This document shows, piece after piece, positions 59,861 through 64,000 of a stretch of DNA of 64,000 nucleotides; within the stretch, counting starts at the first letter, position 1; every line of letters begins with the position of its first letter. The position numbers and the translations under genes are program-made. The notes under the pieces are model-generated. The model was not told where the DNA came from, ran no database searches, and saw only the letters and a list, made by a program, of their open reading frames with translations. The DNA is from Halorientalis persicus (lineage in GTDB: Archaea; Halobacteriota; Halobacteria; Halobacteriales; Haloarculaceae). Location: the NCBI RefSeq assembly GCF_900110215.1, contig NZ_FOCX01000001.1, positions 124,001-188,000 on the forward strand, in the 5' to 3' direction.

Positions 59861-60697
59861 TCAACGAATCTTCCGAACGTCGCTGATGTCGAAGCCGGCG
59901 TCGCCGATCTCGGTCTCGAAGCGAATGATGTTCTCGTCTTCGATGCGGGAGAGGACGCCGCGGAACTTCTTGAACACGAGTGTCCGGGCGCGTTCGGAGC
60001 CACCCTGTTCCCACTCGAAGGTCATCGTCCCGTTGGCAGCGTCGACGAGCTGGCCGTGCTGTTCGGGCGTGACCGTCTCGTGGTTGACGTGAACGAGGAT
60101 CAGCCCGTTCCAGGAGTGGGCGGCCTTCTGGAGGCCCTTGACGAGGTAGACGATGTCGGACCAGTCACGGTCGTCACCGATGGCGCTGATGAGGTCCGAC
60201 AGCGAGTCGAGGACGATCAGGTTGCCCGGGGCGTGTTCGTTGAGGTAGTGCCCGAGTGCGGCGAAGAGATCCTCACGGTCGTGGCGGCCGGCCATGTCCC
60301 GGATGTGGCCGGTCTCCTCGGCGTACCAGTCCCGGGGGACGCTGCTGGTGTGGAAGTACGACTCGGCCATGTCGATGAACTCGACGGCGTCGAAGCCAGA
60401 TTCCACGATCTCGGTGTCCATCGTCCGGTCCATCTCGCGGTAGAGCTGATCGCTGTCGGCGGTAAAGGAGACGTAGTGGATCTCGTCGGTGACGCTCGCG
60501 CCGGCCGCGACGTCGCCGTAGTAGAGGTCGTGGAGTTCCCGGTCGGTGTTTGCGAGTCCGTTGATGATCGCACTCGTGTACATGAACTCCCGCGAGCCGG
60601 CCCCCGCTTCCCCGGACAGCAAGACGACGTTGCCCGGCGGAGCCCCCCCGTCGATGATCGTATCCAGCTGCCGGATACCGAAGGGGATGCGGTCCAT
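59861..60697 (-). CDS. RecA/RAD55-like ATPase, non-canonical Walker A
   Basis: A 278-residue RecA-superfamily protein of the RAD55/KaiC-like haloarchaeal group. N-terminal RIPFGIRQLDTIIDGGAPPGNVVLLSGEAGAGSREF has the P-loop at residues 29-36, but reads GAGSR where the catalytic lysine (GKT/GKS) should be. Walker B-like NLIVLDSLSDLI (about residues 158-166) is present, with an AGILVHVNH-like strand later. ATP binding is therefore in doubt; it may be a structural or regulatory relative. The next genes downstream on the same strand are the coiled-coil and DDPF proteins. Confidence 0.82.
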   Translation of the reverse strand: MDRIPFGIRQLDTIIDGGAPPGNVVLLSGEAGAGSREFMYTSAIINGLANTDRELHDLYYGDVAAGASVTDEIHYVSFTADSDQLYREMDRTMDTEIVESGFDAVEFIDMAESYFHTSSVPRDWYAEETGHIRDMAGRHDREDLFAALGHYLNEHAPGNLIVLDSLSDLISAIGDDRDWSDIVYLVKGLQKAAHSWNGLILVHVNHETVTPEQHGQLVDAANGTMTFEWEQGGSERARTLVFKKFRGVLSRIEDENIIRFETEIGDAGFDISDVRKIR

Positions 60698-60760
60698 GGC
60701 CCCACCAAACGGGCGGGCCCGTTTACTACTTGCGACGGGTTCGACCGTCGAAACGCGCGG

Positions 60761-61726
60761 TCAGGGGTCGATCCACAGTCCGTCGTTGGCCGGGGCGGTC
60801 ACGACGATTCGGCCGTCGACACCGACCGCGTCGAGGGCGTCCCGTGCGGCAGTTCGGGCGTCCTCGGCCAGTTCGGCGTCGGTCAGGGCGTAGACGGCGG
60901 GCCCCCACGAAGACTGGCCCGTGCCGGTGATCGCGGGACAACTGGAGAGGTCATCGACGATCCGGCCCGCGGGGGGGCGGTAGACACCGCCCTGCTCGTC
61001 GGCGTACCAGGCCCCGTTGAGCCGGCCGAGTTTGGCGACACCGGCCCCGAAGGTGGTCCGGTCGCCCTCGGCGGCCGCCGGGAGGACCCGCCGGAGGAGG
61101 ACACCGCCGATCTCGTCGGCGATACCCGGATCGGCACGTTCGACCACCGTGCGCATACTCTCGTCTTCCGCGTCCCCGCTCCGGCCCGGGTCAGCGTCGG
61201 GGACGACGACGACGAACCGCCAGTCGGTCGGGAGTTCGTGGCGGGCGGTCACCGGCGGCACCGTCCACGCGCCGTCGGCGGGCGGCGCGGCCGTGAACAG
61301 TTCGGTGGGGTGGCCACCGTCGACGACGAATCCCCCCATCTCGGCGGCCGCGACACCGACACCGCTCCGGCCGCCGCGTCCCAGCGCTGGCGCGTAGGCA
61401 CGGAGTTTCGGGTCGCAGTCGTGGGCGGCCGCGACCGCCGCGAGCGTCGCCATCGCGAGTTGGGTCCCGCTGCCGAGGCCGACGTGGCGGGGCAGGTGCT
61501 CGACGACGGTCAACTCGACGCCCGGCACGCCGAGCAGGTCGACCGCCGTCCGGGCGTGGGTGGCCACGGTCGCGTCGTCGCAGTGGACGCCCTCGGCAGG
61601 GTCGGCCTCGATCACCACCCGCGGCTCGTCCAGGGCGACGCCAACCCCGCCGTAGAGACGTTCCCGGGCCAGCGAGAGGTTCTGGAAGCCAAAGTGCAGG
61701 CGTGCACCGGCGGCGACGCGAGTCAT
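60761..61726 (-). CDS. Beta-ribofuranosylaminobenzene 5'-phosphate synthase-like (GHMP family)
   Basis: A 321-residue GHMP-superfamily protein. Seen: [17 protein letters not shown] (the ARLHFG start), the glycine-rich loop [45 protein letters not shown] and the closing [20 protein letters not shown]. In methanogens this enzyme joins PRPP and p-hydroxybenzoate or 4-aminobenzoate in (tetrahydro)methanopterin synthesis. Haloarchaea use folate-type C1 carriers, so the role here is open. ATG 61726 preferred over 61753. Confidence 0.85.
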   Translation of the reverse strand: MTRVAAGARLHFGFQNLSLARERLYGGVGVALDEPRVVIEADPAEGVHCDDATVATHARTAVDLLGVPGVELTVVEHLPRHVGLGSGTQLAMATLAAVAAAHDCDPKLRAYAPALGRGGRSGVGVAAAEMGGFVVDGGHPTELFTAAPPADGAWTVPPVTARHELPTDWRFVVVVPDADPGRSGDAEDESMRTVVERADPGIADEIGGVLLRRVLPAAAEGDRTTFGAGVAKLGRLNGAWYADEQGGVYRPPAGRIVDDLSSCPAITGTGQSSWGPAVYALTDAELAEDARTAARDALDAVGVDGRIVVTAPANDGLWIDP

Positions 61727-61838
61727 GGAGCGAGCTATTCGCTCGGCCGGCATGGCAGTTGCGGGTCAGAGCGAGCGGCCCGACCGCGGACGCACAGCCA
61801 CCGATCTCAGACGTGTCGAGGACGCCGAAACGATCCAC

Positions 61839-62180
61839 CTATGCCGAGGCCACGTCCGCGTTCCCCCGCGTTCCGCCGACGATCGCGAGAACGCCGCCGA
61901 CGACCCCGATGAGCATACCGACGAAGAGTCCACCCAGCGCACCGATCAACGAGAGGACGGAAAACAGCACGCCCATCACCCCAGCGTAGAGGCCGTACTC
62001 CGGGAGGAGCGCGGCGACCAGCCCGCAGAGACCGACAAGTGCAGCGAACACGAGACCCACCAGAACGAAACTCCCGCCGATGATCGCCAGTTCGGTCCCG
62101 AACTGGATCGGTACCCACCCGATCACGACGGCACCGAGACAGAGCAGTCCCCCACCAATCCGCGTCAGCGTGTCACCCAT
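61839..62180 (-). CDS. Multi-pass membrane protein, function unknown
   Basis: A 113-residue protein with four hydrophobic segments separated by short loops (about residues 5-24, 30-50, 66-84 and 86-104) and a charged tail RGNADVASA. Gly-rich helices suggest close packing. It ends 113 bp upstream of the GHMP gene on the same strand. No family recognised. Confidence 0.68.
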   Translation of the reverse strand: MGDTLTRIGGGLLCLGAVVIGWVPIQFGTELAIIGGSFVLVGLVFAALVGLCGLVAALLPEYGLYAGVMGVLFSVLSLIGALGGLFVGMLIGVVGGVLAIVGGTRGNADVASA

Positions 62181-62315
62181 ACCGGACCCTCCAATCGGAC
62201 TGGAATAAGTGTTGTCACTTCTGAGACGGAGTCGGACGAGCGGATTCGGACGGCGGCGGGACTATCGATCCGGGAATCCGGGAAGTTAAAGCGCCAGGGT
62301 GGCAATCCTACGGCC

Positions 62316-64000
62316 ATGAGCCAGCAACCGCAGGATCCCGAGCGCGAGGAGGGGAAACCCGACGACCTCCCGAGCAACGAGGTCACCGAAGGGACCGAGA
62401 AAGCGCCCCACCGCGCGATGTTCCGCGCGATGGGCTACGACGACGAGGACCTGTCCTCGCCGATGGTCGGCGTCGCCAACCCCGCGGCCGACATCACGCC
62501 CTGTAACGTGCATCTGGACGACGTGGCCGAGTCCGCCTACGAGGGGATCGACGACGGCGAGGGGATGCCAATCGAGTTCGGCACGATCACTATCTCCGAC
62601 GCCATCTCGATGGGGACCGAGGGGATGAAGGCCTCGCTGATCTCCCGGGAAGTGATCGCCGACTCCGTCGAGCTCGTCGCCTTCGGCGAGCGCATGGACG
62701 GGCTCGTCACCATCGGCGGCTGTGACAAGAATATGCCCGGGATGATGATGGCCTCGATCCGGACGGACCTGCCCTCCGTCTTCCTGTACGGCGGGTCGAT
62801 CATGCCCGGCGAACACGACGGCCGGGAGGTCACCATCCAGAACGTCTTCGAGGGCGTCGGTGCGGTCGCCGACGGCGACATGAGCGAGGACGAACTCGAC
62901 GACCTCGAACGCAACGCCTGTCCCGGCGCGGGGTCCTGTGGCGGGATGTTCACCGCCAACACGATGGCCTCGATCTCCGAGGCGCTCGGGTTCGCGCCCC
63001 TCGGCTCCGCGTCGCCGCCCGCCGAGGACGAATCTCGCTACGAGGTCGCCCGCGAGGCCGGCGAACTCGCCGTCGAGGTGGTTCGGGAGCGACGCAAGCC
63101 CTCCGATTTCCTCACGCGGGAGTCCTTCGAGAACGCCATCGCCCTGCAGGTCGCGGTCGGTGGCTCGACCAACGCCGTCCTCCACCTGCTGGCGATGGCC
63201 GCCGAGGCCGGCGTCGACCTGGACATCGAGGACTTCAACCGCATCAGCGCTCGCACGCCCAAGATTGCCGACCTCCAGCCCGGCGGCGAGAAGGTGATGA
63301 ACGACCTCCACGAGGTCGGCGGCGTGCCGGTCGTCCTCCGCGAGTTGCTGGACGCCGACCTGCTCCACGGCGACGCCCTGACCGTGACGGGCGAGACGAT
63401 GGCCGAAGCCATCGAGGCGTACGACCCGCCCGCGATCAGCGATCTGGACGCCGACTTCCTCGAAACCGTGGCCGATCCGATCCACGAGCGCGGTGCCATC
63501 CGCATCCTGACGGGCAACCTCGCGCCCGGGGGCGCGGTCATCAAGATTACCGGCGAGGACCACCTCCACCACGAGGGTCCCGTCCGGATCTTCGAGGACG
63601 AGGAGAACGCCATGGCGTACGTCCAGGAGGGCAACGTCGAGTCCGGTGACGTGATCGGCATCCGCAACGAAGGCCCACGCGGCGGCCCCGGAATGCGGGA
63701 GATGCTGGGCGTCACCTCCGCGGTCGCCGGCCAGGGCCACGCCGAGGACGTGGCGCTGTTCACCGACGGCCGGTTCTCCGGTGCGACGCGAGGCTTCTCT
63801 ATCGGCCACGTCGCGCCCGAAGCGTACGTCGGCGGCCCCATCGCGGCGCTGGAGGACGGCGATACCATCACCATCGACATCGACGACCTCGAACTGTCGG
63901 TGGACCTCTCCGACGAGGAGATCGAGCGCCGCCTCGAGGAACGCGATATGCCCGAACCGAACTACACGAACGGCGTGCTGGCCAAATACGGCGAGATGTT
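62316..64000 (+). CDS. ilvD: Dihydroxy-acid dehydratase, 3' end outside window
   Basis: Dehydrates 2,3-dihydroxy-isovalerate or -methylvalerate in branched-chain amino-acid synthesis. About 560 residues are present and only a short C-terminal piece is missing. Fe-S ligands and signatures: [32 protein letters not shown] and [12 protein letters not shown], plus [13 protein letters not shown] near the end. Start ATG 62316. Nothing upstream links it to other ilv genes. Confidence 0.95.
   Translation, partial: MSQQPQDPEREEGKPDDLPSNEVTEGTEKAPHRAMFRAMGYDDEDLSSPMVGVANPAADITPCNVHLDDVAESAYEGIDDGEGMPIEFGTITISDAISMGTEGMKASLISREVIADSVELVAFGERMDGLVTIGGCDKNMPGMMMASIRTDLPSVFLYGGSIMPGEHDGREVTIQNVFEGVGAVADGDMSEDELDDLERNACPGAGSCGGMFTANTMASISEALGFAPLGSASPPAEDESRYEVAREAGELAVEVVRERRKPSDFLTRESFENAIALQVAVGGSTNAVLHLLAMAAEAGVDLDIEDFNRISARTPKIADLQPGGEKVMNDLHEVGGVPVVLRELLDADLLHGDALTVTGETMAEAIEAYDPPAISDLDADFLETVADPIHERGAIRILTGNLAPGGAVIKITGEDHLHHEGPVRIFEDEENAMAYVQEGNVESGDVIGIRNEGPRGGPGMREMLGVTSAVAGQGHAEDVALFTDGRFSGATRGFSIGHVAPEAYVGGPIAALEDGDTITIDIDDLELSVDLSDEEIERRLEERDMPEPNYTNGVLAKYGEM

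Overview
The window is chromosomal DNA from an extremely halophilic archaeon (class Halobacteria). It is GC-rich. Its proteins are very acidic (long D/E/T/A linkers in DnaG, the protein at 24421 and the protein at 58144). Twin-arginine signals with or without lipoboxes are common. TATA-type promoters often sit 25-33 nt before the start codon, implying leaderless transcripts. Archaeal informational genes are present (DnaG primase, aIF1A, aIF5A, deoxyhypusine synthase, TFS, YchF-type GTPase), together with the C50 carotenoid cluster typical of haloarchaea. I see no rRNA, tRNA, CRISPR array or insertion sequence. The first gene (SSS symporter) and the last (ilvD) are cut by the window edges.

Layout. 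1-7.3 kb: symporter pair, tRNA-binding-domain protein, dnaG, acetyltransferase, DUF92 protein, two cis-prenyltransferase-family genes (one degenerate), a glycine-periodic membrane protein, and two intergenic clusters of short hairpins. 7.3-13 kb: tandem cold-shock genes, a Tat-exported beta-propeller, and a tetrapyrrole operon (siroheme decarboxylase AhbA/AhbB fusion, precorrin-2 dehydrogenase, HemA). 13-22.7 kb: MFS transporter, pterin dehydratase, a frameshifted LWR-salt-like gene, ribbon-helix-helix protein, acetoacetate-decarboxylase-like and HAD enzymes, two overlapping MoeA genes (one fused to a PBP-like domain), Hsp20-like and UbiB-like proteins. 22.7-29.7 kb: the hypusine module (aIF5A and an agmatinase-like enzyme in one operon, deoxyhypusine synthase about 4.3 kb on) plus Nif3, CBS and YchF proteins.

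29.7-31.3 kb is a gene-poor accessory stretch with different base composition. It holds a 5'-truncated GDPD, a decayed gene coupled to a 74-aa ORF, and a 30-codon membrane ORF. Just after it lies a candidate orphan RiPP-type protein of the Htur_1727 family. 31.6-45.7 kb: methyltransferase, aIF1A, Tat lipoprotein, MIP18-like/amidohydrolase pair, third cold-shock gene, two sensor kinases, MsrB, MTH865-like, UspA, FAH-family enzyme, gamma-carbonic-anhydrase-like protein, TIGR00300/ornithine cyclodeaminase-like protein and an SDR. 45.7-47.7 kb: four small helical or acidic proteins of unknown function, two of them repeat-built paralogues.

47.8-52.3 kb is the bacterioruberin cluster: crtB facing a crtD-lyeJ-cruF operon with overlapping genes. 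It converts geranylgeranyl diphosphate to phytoene and carries out the late steps from lycopene to C50 carotenoids; the phytoene-to-lycopene desaturase is not obvious here. 52.4-62.2 kb: SDR, ZIP transporter, zinc-finger and lipoprotein genes, TFS, a histidine kinase beside a divergent HalX response regulator, and a possible operon of a RecA/RAD55-like ATPase with a non-canonical Walker A, a ribbon-helix-helix/coiled-coil/zinc protein and a DDPF-repeat zinc protein. A GHMP kinase-like gene, a membrane protein and the start of ilvD end the window. Functions come from motif and family recognition by eye; no database search was run.
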